The position numbers and the translations under genes were made by a program. This document shows positions 35,405-43,718 of a stretch of DNA of 64,000 nt, in pieces; within the stretch, counting starts at the first letter, position 1; every line of letters begins with the position of its first letter. The notes under the pieces were generated by a model. It was not told the DNA's origin. It saw only the letters and a program-made list of their open reading frames with translations, and ran no database searches. Source of the DNA: Akkermansia muciniphila (GTDB lineage: Bacteria > Verrucomicrobiota > Verrucomicrobiia > Verrucomicrobiales > Akkermansiaceae); the NCBI RefSeq assembly GCF_900184965.1, contig NZ_FXYA01000198.1:117109-181108 (forward strand), written 5' to 3'.

Positions 35405-37405
35405 TTACAATTTTCTGCGCAACCTGCAAAAAACTCCTAAAGGAAAGACAATCAGGAGCCCCAGAAAAATCAACGGGAGAGCCATCCCGGAAAGCGGGCT
35501 GGAATTCGTGTCCTCTGAAACAGGATCCGTATCTTCTGAAATGCCAAGTCTCCGATAAATATCTTCCGGGCGATCCATGGAACCACCCATAATGCGGCTT
35601 CTCGCTTCGATAATGTCCCTGGCTCGTTGCCTGCATGCCAGAGACAAATTAGGGTCATAGGTTTCTTGTGAAGCGCCTATCATTTTATCAACCTCTTCCG
35701 CCCATGCCTCATCTCCCATTTCCATGACAGTAGGTAACGAAGGAAAGGCTCTGGACAAACTGGGGTGATAGGCTGTTCCCTGTCCTGTTTTATTCGAAAG
35801 AGCACGGTAGAGGGCCATGTTGGTCAGGTACTGACGCATGGCCGGGTCAATGGTTCCCTTGTCGGCGTAAGCTTCCTCGACAGCCCTTGAGATCTCTACA
35901 GGGTCCGTGGACGTCTGAATGACGTTCCTGTACTTCTCGTCAATTCCCTCCAAGGCTCGTGGGTCAGGAGAACCCAAGGTGCAATATATCATCCTGTTGG
36001 TGTCGGTATCGCTCATGTACTTGACGGGAGGATTGGCCGGTATCGCAAGCTGGATTGGGGTCGTTGGCTGAGATGGTGTGGAAGACGCTTTTACCGCTTC
36101 CATGTTCTCTTCTGCGGCTTTTCGTTCTTCCTCTTGACTACGCCGTGCAATCTGTTGAGCTCGTTCTTCTCTTTGACGAGCGATTTCTTCCCGCTTTTCC
36201 CTAAAGCACCGCTCTTCTTGCTCTCTTTCTTTCCGAAGCCTTTCTTCTTCCTTCTCACGAGCTAACTGTTGTTCCCTTTCTTCCTGTTCACGGGAAATTT
36301 CTTCCTGCCGTCTGTCCTCTTTATCCCTGACTTCCTCAAACCGGCTTCTGAAATCTATCTCCCCATGATAGGACTCGGCTATCGCCGCAACGGCAAGAGC
36401 CAGACTCTCCGCGTCCTGAGGAATGGTCTTATACAAGGTGCAGGCCAGAGTATCGCTTTGCTTCAACGCCTGGAGAAGTTCCCTCTTTCCACTAATAAGA
36501 GCATGTTCCGCGTTCAGGATAATCTCTCTTGCCTGCTTACGGGCACGATTGGCCATATAGGAGTTAGGCTCTCCCGTCAATGGATTCGGCCTCATGTTAT
36601 TCTCCGCCTGGCGTTCATATTGTTCCGCTTTGGCCTTGGCTCCAGCTTGCTGCTGCAAGGCCTTTTTGTAAGCGGACTGCGCGGTAAAAAGCCGTTTGAT
36701 GGATTGAATGACCTGCTCCGCCTGATTCCGCCCTGCGGGATCCAAGGACTTTTTACTCTGCTCCAATCTTTTGACGACTGTCCTGGCCCCCTCGACACTC
36801 CCTCCGCTTATTTCCTTCAAGGAACCGTCTGCGTACGGTATCCGGGGTTTTTCTTCTCTTCCGGCAGACCTGGAATCCGTCCCAACAGTATTTTTATCTG
36901 CCTCTTTTCTCTTCTGTTCTTCTTGCAAGCATCGTTGGTTCCTCTTCTCCCTCTGTGCGGCCTGCTGTTGCTCATAGGTTAATTTTTCCATCCAGACGCC
37001 ATTGACAAAACGCTTTCCGGAATCATAGTTGTCCTGGTATTCCTGCAATCGCTTCAGCCATGGATCGAGAATAGCTGAAGACTTCGGAAAGCGTTTCCGA
37101 AAAACGCCCATCTCATATTTCTGCTTGAGGAGCATCTCATATTGAACCGAATCAGAGAGTTCTGAAGGAAGGCCATTGGGAATATCAATGTACCAATAGA
37201 GATTCTCAGGCAGGTAAATATCTTTTCCCTTTACGTTGAATATCCCTTTGTTTCCACTCAGCTTTCTCCTGCTGTACGTTGCTATTTTGGCCATGGAGTC
37301 CTCATGGAAAGCTTGATCCTTCCAGGCGACGATACCGGCGCCTTTGCAGATAAAAGAAAAAAGTAGTTCCAGACTAATAATATAAAAGAAAACATGCCTC
37401 ATCAT
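35405..37405 (-). CDS. large coiled-coil envelope protein with C-terminal membrane anchor
   Basis: 666 residues, not recognised. An N-terminal hydrophobic segment (about 2-22) looks like a signal peptide. About 140-460 is strongly charged and helical; a stretch at about 375-440 repeats Arg/Glu/Lys (REQEEREQQLAREKEEERLR) and should form a long coiled coil. A Pro-rich linker and a globular region follow, then a terminal helix (LIFLGLLIVFPLGVFC) with a basic tail RLRRKL. The topology is exported body plus C-terminal anchor. It stands 40 nt upstream of the GYF genes in the same direction. It could be the periplasmic sensor or the protease substrate, but this is inference. Confidence 0.65.
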   Translation of the reverse strand: MMRHVFFYIISLELLFSFICKGAGIVAWKDQAFHEDSMAKIATYSRRKLSGNKGIFNVKGKDIYLPENLYWYIDIPNGLPSELSDSVQYEMLLKQKYEMGVFRKRFPKSSAILDPWLKRLQEYQDNYDSGKRFVNGVWMEKLTYEQQQAAQREKRNQRCLQEEQKRKEADKNTVGTDSRSAGREEKPRIPYADGSLKEISGGSVEGARTVVKRLEQSKKSLDPAGRNQAEQVIQSIKRLFTAQSAYKKALQQQAGAKAKAEQYERQAENNMRPNPLTGEPNSYMANRARKQAREIILNAEHALISGKRELLQALKQSDTLACTLYKTIPQDAESLALAVAAIAESYHGEIDFRSRFEEVRDKEDRRQEEISREQEEREQQLAREKEEERLRKEREQEERCFREKREEIARQREERAQQIARRSQEEERKAAEENMEAVKASSTPSQPTTPIQLAIPANPPVKYMSDTDTNRMIYCTLGSPDPRALEGIDEKYRNVIQTSTDPVEISRAVEEAYADKGTIDPAMRQYLTNMALYRALSNKTGQGTAYHPSLSRAFPSLPTVMEMGDEAWAEEVDKMIGASQETYDPNLSLACRQRARDIIEARSRIMGGSMDRPEDIYRRLGISEDTDPVSEDTNSSPLSGMALPLIFLGLLIVFPLGVFCRLRRKL

Positions 37406-37451
37406 GGCAACAACAATTACTACATAAGCTGTTTTTTAATTTTCTGAAATT

Positions 37452-38075
37452 CTATTTGGAATATTCCCGAAAGAATAATTCCATAGATTTTCTTTTCTGT
37501 TTTCTGGCACATCTCATAAATGTATGTAATTTAAATAATTTACGATAGGAAACATTCGCATTTCCACCTTTCTCTACTGACAACTTAACATATTCCCATA
37601 GTATTGATTTTGATTTTTTCCCAGAAAACCCATATCGTGCATAAAGTTCTTTTAATAAGAAAATCATAAAATCATCTTCTTTTTCCATAGAAGTAGTATA
37701 TTTCAATATAACACTACATACATCATAATAAAACGAATCATACAGAGAAATTCTAAAAACATCATATAAATGGTATCGAGAGCCAAAGCAATCCAACGGA
37801 TTTTTTACCTCCGAAATCAATGATTCTAGAAAATTTAAATTACGATATAATAACGCAGTATTTATGAGTAATTTAAAATCTGCAGAATCTTTAGGAGCTC
37901 CATATTTTCGCAATAAATCAAAAACAGTATTTTGATTATGAATGATAGCATGATAGAGTACAGGATGATGTTTTGAATCCTTGGAGTTCACATCACATCC
38001 TTGTTCAAGGAATCTTTTTATAATATCACATCTCCCATTGGCGGCAGCAGAAAATATATTCCAATATTTATACAT
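37452..38075 (-). CDS. ankyrin-repeat protein, AT-rich gene
   Basis: 207 residues. Two ankyrin repeats open the protein (FSAAANGRCDIIKRFLEQGCDVNSKD in two halves, then HHPVLYHAIIHNQNTVFDLLRKYGA). The rest is helical and rich in Lys, Tyr and Phe, without a recognisable fold. There is no signal peptide. Base composition is strikingly AT-rich compared with flanking genes, a sign of separate acquisition. It sits inside the minus-strand island operon, 47 nt from the coiled-coil gene. Protein-protein interaction is the only supported role. Confidence 0.65.
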   Translation of the reverse strand: MYKYWNIFSAAANGRCDIIKRFLEQGCDVNSKDSKHHPVLYHAIIHNQNTVFDLLRKYGAPKDSADFKLLINTALLYRNLNFLESLISEVKNPLDCFGSRYHLYDVFRISLYDSFYYDVCSVILKYTTSMEKEDDFMIFLLKELYARYGFSGKKSKSILWEYVKLSVEKGGNANVSYRKLFKLHTFMRCARKQKRKSMELFFREYSK

Positions 38076-38086
38076 ATCAATATAAA

Positions 38087-38329
38087 TTATTTCAATTCCT
38101 TTTCTCGTAAAAAATATATCTTATTCAATAAAATAACTATAAATAAAATTAATATAATCAATTTTATTCCATAATTATTAGATGATATACAACCAAGCTC
38201 ATATCTTCCTGTCTTCGGATTATAAGGCTGTATTTTCCCTCCTCCTCCAATTTTTCTAGGAGTACAACTCGATAACAGTCCAAAACTTAAAAAAGACATG
38301 CATATAAGCAAGATACTGTTGACTTTCAT
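38087..38329 (-). CDS. small lipoprotein with C-terminal membrane helix
   Basis: 80 residues. The lipoprotein signal MKVNSILLICMSFLSFGLLSSC has its lipobox at LSSC (Cys about 22). A short Gly-rich mature part (GGGGKIQPYNPKTGRYELG) follows, then a second hydrophobic helix (about 56-70, IKLIILILFIVILLNKI). A lipid-anchored N-terminus plus a transmembrane helix is unusual. Like the ankyrin gene it is AT-rich. Function unknown. Confidence 0.6.
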   Translation of the reverse strand: MKVNSILLICMSFLSFGLLSSCTPRKIGGGGKIQPYNPKTGRYELGCISSNNYGIKLIILILFIVILLNKIYFLREKELK

Positions 38330-38353
38330 TTACTTGTTCTATAGATAAAAAAT

Positions 38354-38593
38354 TTACAGCCTCTGCCCATCTTGGCGGACAATGCCCTTGCCGCCGCAGT
38401 TGACGCAGGTGATATTTCCGAACTTGCCGCTGCCGTTGCAGGCGGGGCAAACTTTGACTCCATCTCTTTGTCGGCATGAGGTGTAGTCGTTGGCAGACGG
38501 GGAAGCATCCGGGGATGACAGACTTGCATGGGCTGCCGGGACACAGAGGAAAGCGGCTATCAAAGCCATGAGGGAGACGCAAAATGTTTTCAT
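38354..38593 (-). CDS. small secreted CxxCxGxG (DnaJ-zinc-finger-like) protein
   Basis: 79 residues. A signal peptide (about 1-23, ending AAHA) is followed by a 55-residue body with VCPACNGSGKFGNITCVNCGGKG. That is two CxxC(N/G)G motifs like one half of a DnaJ zinc knuckle, so it should bind one zinc ion or form two disulfides outside the cytoplasm. The start overlaps the end of the upstream gene (ATGA at 38590-38593). It may act as a periplasmic chaperone-like adaptor; this is inferred from the motif only. Confidence 0.65.
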   Translation of the reverse strand: MKTFCVSLMALIAAFLCVPAAHASLSSPDASPSANDYTSCRQRDGVKVCPACNGSGKFGNITCVNCGGKGIVRQDGQRL

Positions 38594-38823
38594 TGGTGGA
38601 GGGCTTTTGGGTGAGAGGTTAAATGAGGAATGAAACAGGCGGAACATGCGGTTTCTTGTTCTTTCGAGCCGGACGCAGCCTCTCTGCTTATCCCGATGAC
38701 AAGCTCCAGGAGAACTTGCCGGAGGGAAAGGTTACGGGAGGCCATTCGTTTCAGAAGATACAATCTGGCTTCATCGCTTAGCTTCTCGATTAGCTCTGTG
38801 ATATCGCATTGCATATTCGCCAT
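38590..38823 (-). CDS. short hypothetical protein, first gene of the minus-strand island operon
   Basis: 77 residues from the ATG at 38823 (MANMQCDITELIEKLSDE); an in-frame ATG at 38853 would add ten residues. A helical N-terminal half (LIEKLSDEARLYLLKRMASR, then LRQVLLELVIGISREA) resembles the small regulators found near island genes, but no HTH is certain. The C-terminus is Cys/His-containing and unstructured. No clear ribosome site separates the two start options. It is divergent from the HTH/CopG-like gene at 39004, so both promoters lie in about 150-180 bp of AT-rich DNA. Confidence 0.5.
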   Translation of the reverse strand: MANMQCDITELIEKLSDEARLYLLKRMASRNLSLRQVLLELVIGISREAASGSKEQETACSACFIPHLTSHPKALHQ

Positions 38824-39003
38824 ACAGATATTTTTTATATCTATATACCCCATTTTGTCAAATAGTATTATAGCTATTATGGAAGAATAGATATTATTCA
38901 GAAAACCTTGTTATCACTTATCCACCTTCTTCTGACGATAGTTTTCCCGGCATTCACCTCTTGGGAATTGACGCGCAATAGCGGAAAAGCTAGTATCACG
39001 AAT

Positions 39004-39420
39004 ATGAGTTCAGATTCCAAACCGCAGATGGAATTGAAAGCCGACGTCAAGCGTTGGCTCAAGGCCCGTGGGCTGGACTACAAGTGGTTGGCTGAGCAAT
39101 GCTTCGTTAGTGAAGTGACCGTCTACAACTGGATGGCCAAGAAAAAGATTCCGGAGGTCAAGGAACACATCATCCGTTCCCTGATGACGGAGATGCCCGT
39201 GACTCTTCCGTCCGTGAAGGTGGAAACGGAGTCCCGCGTGATCCTTCAACTGCCGCCGGATGTCCAGGCGGCTCTGGAGCGCAAGGCGCTCGACAGCAAG
39301 ATGACTCTGACCGATTTTCTGGCGACAAAAATCAATGAGATTGTTCGCGAAGGGACTCCCTCCTCTCCTTCCTTGGTCGATGAAATCGAACGCGAGGAAT
39401 TTTCGGAAGACAGGGATTGA
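39004..39420 (+). CDS. HTH/CopG-like transcriptional regulator
   Basis: 138 residues from the ATG at 39004 (MSSDSKPQMELK). An N-terminal helix-turn-helix (about 14-45, RGLDYKWLAEQCFVSEVTVY carries both helices) is joined to a C-terminal region LPPDVQAALERKALDSKMTL that resembles a ribbon-helix-helix toxin-antitoxin-like element. It likely binds the AT-rich divergent region between itself and the minus-strand operon. It is followed by the kinase gene 43 nt downstream. Direct DNA targets are inferred. Confidence 0.7.
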   Translation: MSSDSKPQMELKADVKRWLKARGLDYKWLAEQCFVSEVTVYNWMAKKKIPEVKEHIIRSLMTEMPVTLPSVKVETESRVILQLPPDVQAALERKALDSKMTLTDFLATKINEIVREGTPSSPSLVDEIEREEFSEDRD

Positions 39421-39463
39421 TTTTCTCCGTACTGCCAGGGCATGATCGAATCATTCATCCGCC

Positions 39464-41086
39464 ATGCATGAAGCCCCCGTTTTCCTTCCTCCCGGTCAAA
39501 AAATTGGTCCTTACGCCATTGAGCGCGTCCGCGGCCACGGGGCCAACGGCATCGCGTATCTGGCTCACGACAAGGCTCTGGACAGAAAGGTCGTCCTCAA
39601 GGAACATTATCCCCAGGGGCTTTGTCGCAGAGATTCAGAGACTCACCTTCTGGTTCCGCTGAACGAAGAAGTAGCTCATACCTTTACCGATTCTGTTGAC
39701 CAGTTCATCAGAGAAGCCCGCTTGATCGCTTCTCTGGAGCACCCCTCCATCATCAAGATACACAGGGTATTCAGCCTTTCGCCCACCACCTGTTTTTATG
39801 TGATGCCTCTTCTTGAGGGCGGAACCCTGCGGGAGGTCATCCACTCAGGCAAACGCATTCCTCCACGCACCATCATCTCATGGCTTCAGACTCTGGTTTC
39901 GGCCCTCTATTGTCTGAATCAACATCACATCGTCCATCTGGATATCAAGCCGGGCAATATCCTCTTTACCGGGGAAGGCCAGCCCGTTCTGGCCGATTTC
40001 GGCACCGCTTCTCTGCGCCCTCCTCATGGCACAGTCAATATCCTGGCTCATTCCGCATACTCGGCTCCGGAATTGTTCACGGAAGACGCCGCACCCGACA
40101 TCCGGGCGGATCAATACTCCCTGGCAGCGTGCTTTTATGAACTGATGACCTCCTATCCCTGGAACACCATGTCCGGAAAGGTCGGTGAAGCACATGCGGG
40201 AGAGTTATTGGTATCACTGGCCCAAAAAGAGAAATCCCTGAGATGCGTAAGCTGTCTTCTTGTTCAAAACCTCTCCTTGAAGAGGGAGGAACGGTCTCTT
40301 TCTCCAGAAGCGTGGCTGACCGGGATGAATCATGCCCTCCATCGCAATCGAATACGGAAGCTCTGGAGCAGAATTCTGACGGTAGCGGTCGTGATGCTCG
40401 TCACAGGGGGAGCGCTTACCTGGGGACTTTATGAGACAGGCGTTTTGACGCAAGAAATCAGGAAAAGTCCTGAAGATCTTCTTGTCGAAGAACTACTTCA
40501 AAATCCGGAAATCGCGGCATTCAACCAGGAATCCCGGGAATTTCATGATTATTATAGCCGCATGTTCCTCAATCTGGTCAACAAGAAGGAAACTTCCGTC
40601 CGGAAAATGCTGGAAACTATCAACGCCGCCAGAAATGCTGAAGAGCTGGAACAAATCAGACAGGCATGGCGCAAGCAGCAACAGTTTGACAACATGACCC
40701 TGCTCGCGGCGGAACGCGTGTATGCCATCAAGGGAAAAGGACTTGCCCAGCAATATAAACATCTGACTTCACCCGCATGGTTCCGGAGCTGGAAGCAGAA
40801 TCATCCCGGTTCCTGTTCCGACGATGTTCTCCCGCCGTCATCCCCGCAGCTCCTGCCAAGGATATTCCCCCATCCCCTCCACAATCCTTCCTATCTCAGT
40901 GAAAGCCGTCTCCGCATCAACGCCGCTTCCAGCAACATCACCCACGCTTTGGAGAAAAAGGCACAGAAAGTCGGCATTTACAAAATCTCCTATCCGAACG
41001 GCACTCCCCGCAATCCCGCCATTTCAGATAAGACGAATTTGGGTTCTCCGGTTCAAAATAATGGATCTTTCAAATTAACGAGGTAA
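39464..41086 (+). CDS. membrane-anchored eukaryote-like Ser/Thr kinase (HLD variant)
   Basis: 540 residues. The kinase domain (about 14-290) has the glycine loop GHGANGIAYL, the beta3 lysine K46 in VVLKEHYP, catalytic HLDIKPGN (158-165) with Leu replacing the usual Arg of HRD, and DFG at 178-180. One transmembrane helix (about 303-321) leads to a 220-residue outside domain with no known fold. The KEHYP segment matches KENFP in the kinase at 51269, so the two are related. It sits between the island regulator and the GmrSD-like nuclease, with which it may form a unit. The HLD change suggests an RD-independent kinase rather than a dead one, since Asp, Lys and Asn remain. Confidence 0.85.
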   Translation: MHEAPVFLPPGQKIGPYAIERVRGHGANGIAYLAHDKALDRKVVLKEHYPQGLCRRDSETHLLVPLNEEVAHTFTDSVDQFIREARLIASLEHPSIIKIHRVFSLSPTTCFYVMPLLEGGTLREVIHSGKRIPPRTIISWLQTLVSALYCLNQHHIVHLDIKPGNILFTGEGQPVLADFGTASLRPPHGTVNILAHSAYSAPELFTEDAAPDIRADQYSLAACFYELMTSYPWNTMSGKVGEAHAGELLVSLAQKEKSLRCVSCLLVQNLSLKREERSLSPEAWLTGMNHALHRNRIRKLWSRILTVAVVMLVTGGALTWGLYETGVLTQEIRKSPEDLLVEELLQNPEIAAFNQESREFHDYYSRMFLNLVNKKETSVRKMLETINAARNAEELEQIRQAWRKQQQFDNMTLLAAERVYAIKGKGLAQQYKHLTSPAWFRSWKQNHPGSCSDDVLPPSSPQLLPRIFPHPLHNPSYLSESRLRINAASSNITHALEKKAQKVGIYKISYPNGTPRNPAISDKTNLGSPVQNNGSFKLTR

Positions 41087-41161
41087 AAAGACAGGAAGCT
41101 TCCAATCTTCATTCAACGAGTATTCTTGAGCAAGATTCATTTTTATGCAAGACTGCTCTCC

Positions 41162-43231
41162 ATGAAGGCCAATGCCGAAAATCTCTTGTCGCTTTTAAAA
41201 GGCCCCAGGCAGTTTGTTATCCCTATTTACCAGAGAACCTACTGCTGGTCCATTGCACAATGCCAGCAACTGCTTCAGGATATCTTGAGAATCAGCAAGG
41301 ATGATTCCGTCAATGGTCACTTTATCGGCTCTGTCGTTCATTTTCAACATAGCATTACGACTATTTGCGATGTACCGGAATTACTTGTCATTGATGGACA
41401 GCAACGTTTGACAACGGTTTCATTGCTGGTTCTTGCCGTAGCTGAATTTTTGGAGAAGCATTCCGATTTAAAAATCGACACGACTCCTACGAAATTAAGG
41501 AATTACTACCTTCTTAACAATGAAGAAACAGGGGAAAAACGCTTCAAGTTGCTACTGACCCAGGGAGACAGAACCGCCTTTTGTTCCTTGATGGATGGAA
41601 CTCCGCTGCCAGAACATGTCCCTGGCAGAATCGTAGAAAATTATGAATTTTTCTGTGGGAAAATAACACGGGAAAACGTCACGGATATCTATGATGGAAT
41701 GATGAGGTTGTTCGTTGTGGATGTCGCTCTTGAACGGGATAAAGATGATCCTCAGTTGATTTTTGAGAGCATGAACAGTACGGGGTTGGCTTTGTCCCAG
41801 ACGGATCTTATTCGTAATTATGTCCTGATGAGACTGCCAGTTGAGCAACAAACCAGACTATATCAGAAGTATTGGTTTCCGATGGAACAAAGCTATGGCA
41901 ACGAATATGAATTACTGTTCAACAGCTTCATGCGCGATTACCTGACCATCAAGCAAACAGAAATTCCTCGCAAGGATGGAGTGTACGAGGCATTCAAGCA
42001 TTTTGTCGATACCTGTGGGCAAAGCATTGAGGAGATTGTAGCGGATATTTTCGAATTTTCATCTTATTACAGTAAGATGACCCTTCATAAGGAGGCGGAT
42101 AAAAATCTAAATGAAGCTTTCATGCGTTTATCCCAATTGAAAGTGGATGTCTGTTATCCTTTTCTGCTTCCCGTCTATCGGGATTATGTTCACCAAATCA
42201 TATCTGCTGATGAATTTCTCGCTATCGTATGCCGGGTGGAAAGTTATGTCTTTCGACGCGCCGTATGCGGAATCCCTACAAACAGCCTGAATAAAACGTT
42301 CATGTTGTTGTATCGCCAAATCAATCCTGCGAAGTATATGGAGAGCCTGGATGCGGCTCTGATTTCGGCGGATAATTATAAACGCTTTCCTACCGACAGG
42401 GAATTCATGGACGCATTGCTGTCGAAGGATGTCTACAATTTCCCGAGACGTAATTACCTGTTGTCCATGCTTGAAAACAAGGACAGAAAAGAACGCATCA
42501 GCATCAGGGACTATACGATTGAACACATCATGCCCCAGAGCGCCAATCTTTCCTCGGAATGGCAATCCATGTTAGGAGAACGGTGGCAGGATGTACATGA
42601 GAAATACCTTCATAATCTGGGTAATCTGACGCTGACAGCATATAACTCCGAATTGAGTAATCGCTCTTTCAGTGAAAAGAAAACGATCCCCGGCGGATTC
42701 AATGATTCCCCCCTTCGTCTTAATGAGTATCCTCGTCAAGCAGACAAATGGGGTACGGAACAAATTGAGGAACGGGCACAAGCCCTGGCACGGAAAGCCT
42801 GTCAAATCTGGATGCGGCCAGTGCTTCCTCAGGAAGTTGTTGATACCTATAAGAAAAAATCAGCACCGGCACCTTCGATTTATAGCATGGAAACCTATGA
42901 CTGGAGCCCTGCCATGCTGGAACTGTTTCATATTTTACGAAAGAGAATTCTTAATCTCGATCCTTCTGTTCGGGAAGTTTTTCTCAAGCTTTATATTGCG
43001 TATAAAGTACAAACAAATTTTGTCGATATAGTTCCCCAAAAACGATCTCTGAGGCTTTCACTCAATATTCCGTTCAATGAAATAATTGACTCGGAGGGGA
43101 TTTGCCGAAATGTCAAAGGACTGGGCCGCTGGGGCAATGGAGAAGTAGAAATAATGATGAAAGATTCTTCCCACCTTGAACCCATTATGGAGCTTATTCA
43201 ACAAGCCTGTAATCGACAAATAGAAGAATAG
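41162..43231 (+). CDS. GmrSD-like DUF262-DUF1524-DUF5655 nuclease (probable anti-phage)
   Basis: 689 residues. The N-terminal DUF262 (ParB-like NTP-binding) has IPIYQRTYCW (about 20-29) and VIDGQQRLTT (77-86). The DUF1524 HNH-like nuclease region has YTIEHIMPQ (about 452-460) and NLGNLTLTAYN (about 484). The C-terminal 90 residues match DUF5655 (LYIAYKVQTNFVDIVPQKRSL in part; GLGRWGNGEVEI). The combination is typical of type IV-like systems such as GmrSD and SspE, which restrict modified phage DNA. The start ATG at 41162 is preferred to a TTG at 41126. It is the last gene of the island. Confidence 0.88.
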   Translation: MKANAENLLSLLKGPRQFVIPIYQRTYCWSIAQCQQLLQDILRISKDDSVNGHFIGSVVHFQHSITTICDVPELLVIDGQQRLTTVSLLVLAVAEFLEKHSDLKIDTTPTKLRNYYLLNNEETGEKRFKLLLTQGDRTAFCSLMDGTPLPEHVPGRIVENYEFFCGKITRENVTDIYDGMMRLFVVDVALERDKDDPQLIFESMNSTGLALSQTDLIRNYVLMRLPVEQQTRLYQKYWFPMEQSYGNEYELLFNSFMRDYLTIKQTEIPRKDGVYEAFKHFVDTCGQSIEEIVADIFEFSSYYSKMTLHKEADKNLNEAFMRLSQLKVDVCYPFLLPVYRDYVHQIISADEFLAIVCRVESYVFRRAVCGIPTNSLNKTFMLLYRQINPAKYMESLDAALISADNYKRFPTDREFMDALLSKDVYNFPRRNYLLSMLENKDRKERISIRDYTIEHIMPQSANLSSEWQSMLGERWQDVHEKYLHNLGNLTLTAYNSELSNRSFSEKKTIPGGFNDSPLRLNEYPRQADKWGTEQIEERAQALARKACQIWMRPVLPQEVVDTYKKKSAPAPSIYSMETYDWSPAMLELFHILRKRILNLDPSVREVFLKLYIAYKVQTNFVDIVPQKRSLRLSLNIPFNEIIDSEGICRNVKGLGRWGNGEVEIMMKDSSHLEPIMELIQQACNRQIEE

Positions 43232-43718
43232 AGTAGATTCACCAATCAATATTATCGTCAAAGACTTTAGCAAATTCGCTTCCTTATCGTACACAAAAAT
43301 GATTCTTAGAATCATCTCTGGACAGAACTCCATGCATACCTGTGCTGGTAAGAATAACATCCAGCATTAAGGCGGCTATGCCAGGCTCCTCATTTTCTAT
43401 CTTCCTGTTGATCAAATTTTCTTTTCTCAAATAGTTGCCTCCGACATGAAATTGGCATCAGAATAGATGCAGCTCCCTTCTAAACAGCTATTTCCATAAC
43501 TGTCACAGGATTGATTTCTCCTACGATAACAAGCCCCCCCTTGATGCTCTTTTCAGTAAGATACTAACCATGCTGACCTCATACCTCGGCCGGAAGGAAC
43601 GCCTTTAAACAAAATTCTTTCCTGCAACACGCTCACACGGCTTTGCATACGAAGCTGTGTCCAACATTCAGACAAAAAATCCTCCAACATCTTACTTGCC
43701 GAAACAATCCGGACGTAA
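43232..43718. other. 487 bp without a gene at the right end of the island
   Basis: No credible ORF on either strand. A perfect 8-bp-arm palindrome ATGATTCT-T-AGAATCAT occurs at 43299-43315, about 70 bp after the nuclease stop. AT-rich DNA gives way to GC-rich DNA near 43.6 kb. I looked for a copy of the tRNA-Leu 3' end and found none. Confidence 0.5.

Larger units (their letters stand above)
29968..43300. mobile_element. genomic island inserted beside tRNA-Leu
   Basis: A tyrosine recombinase lies immediately downstream of a tRNA 3' end. Accessory genes follow (small HTH regulators, membrane signalling proteins, a Ser/Thr kinase, a GmrSD-like nuclease), with several AT-rich segments unlike the GC-rich backbone. 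Housekeeping-type genes resume at the PfkB gene (43719). I could not find a second copy of the tRNA 3' end near 43.3-43.7 kb, so the right boundary is approximate and the element may be immobile. Confidence 0.7.
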
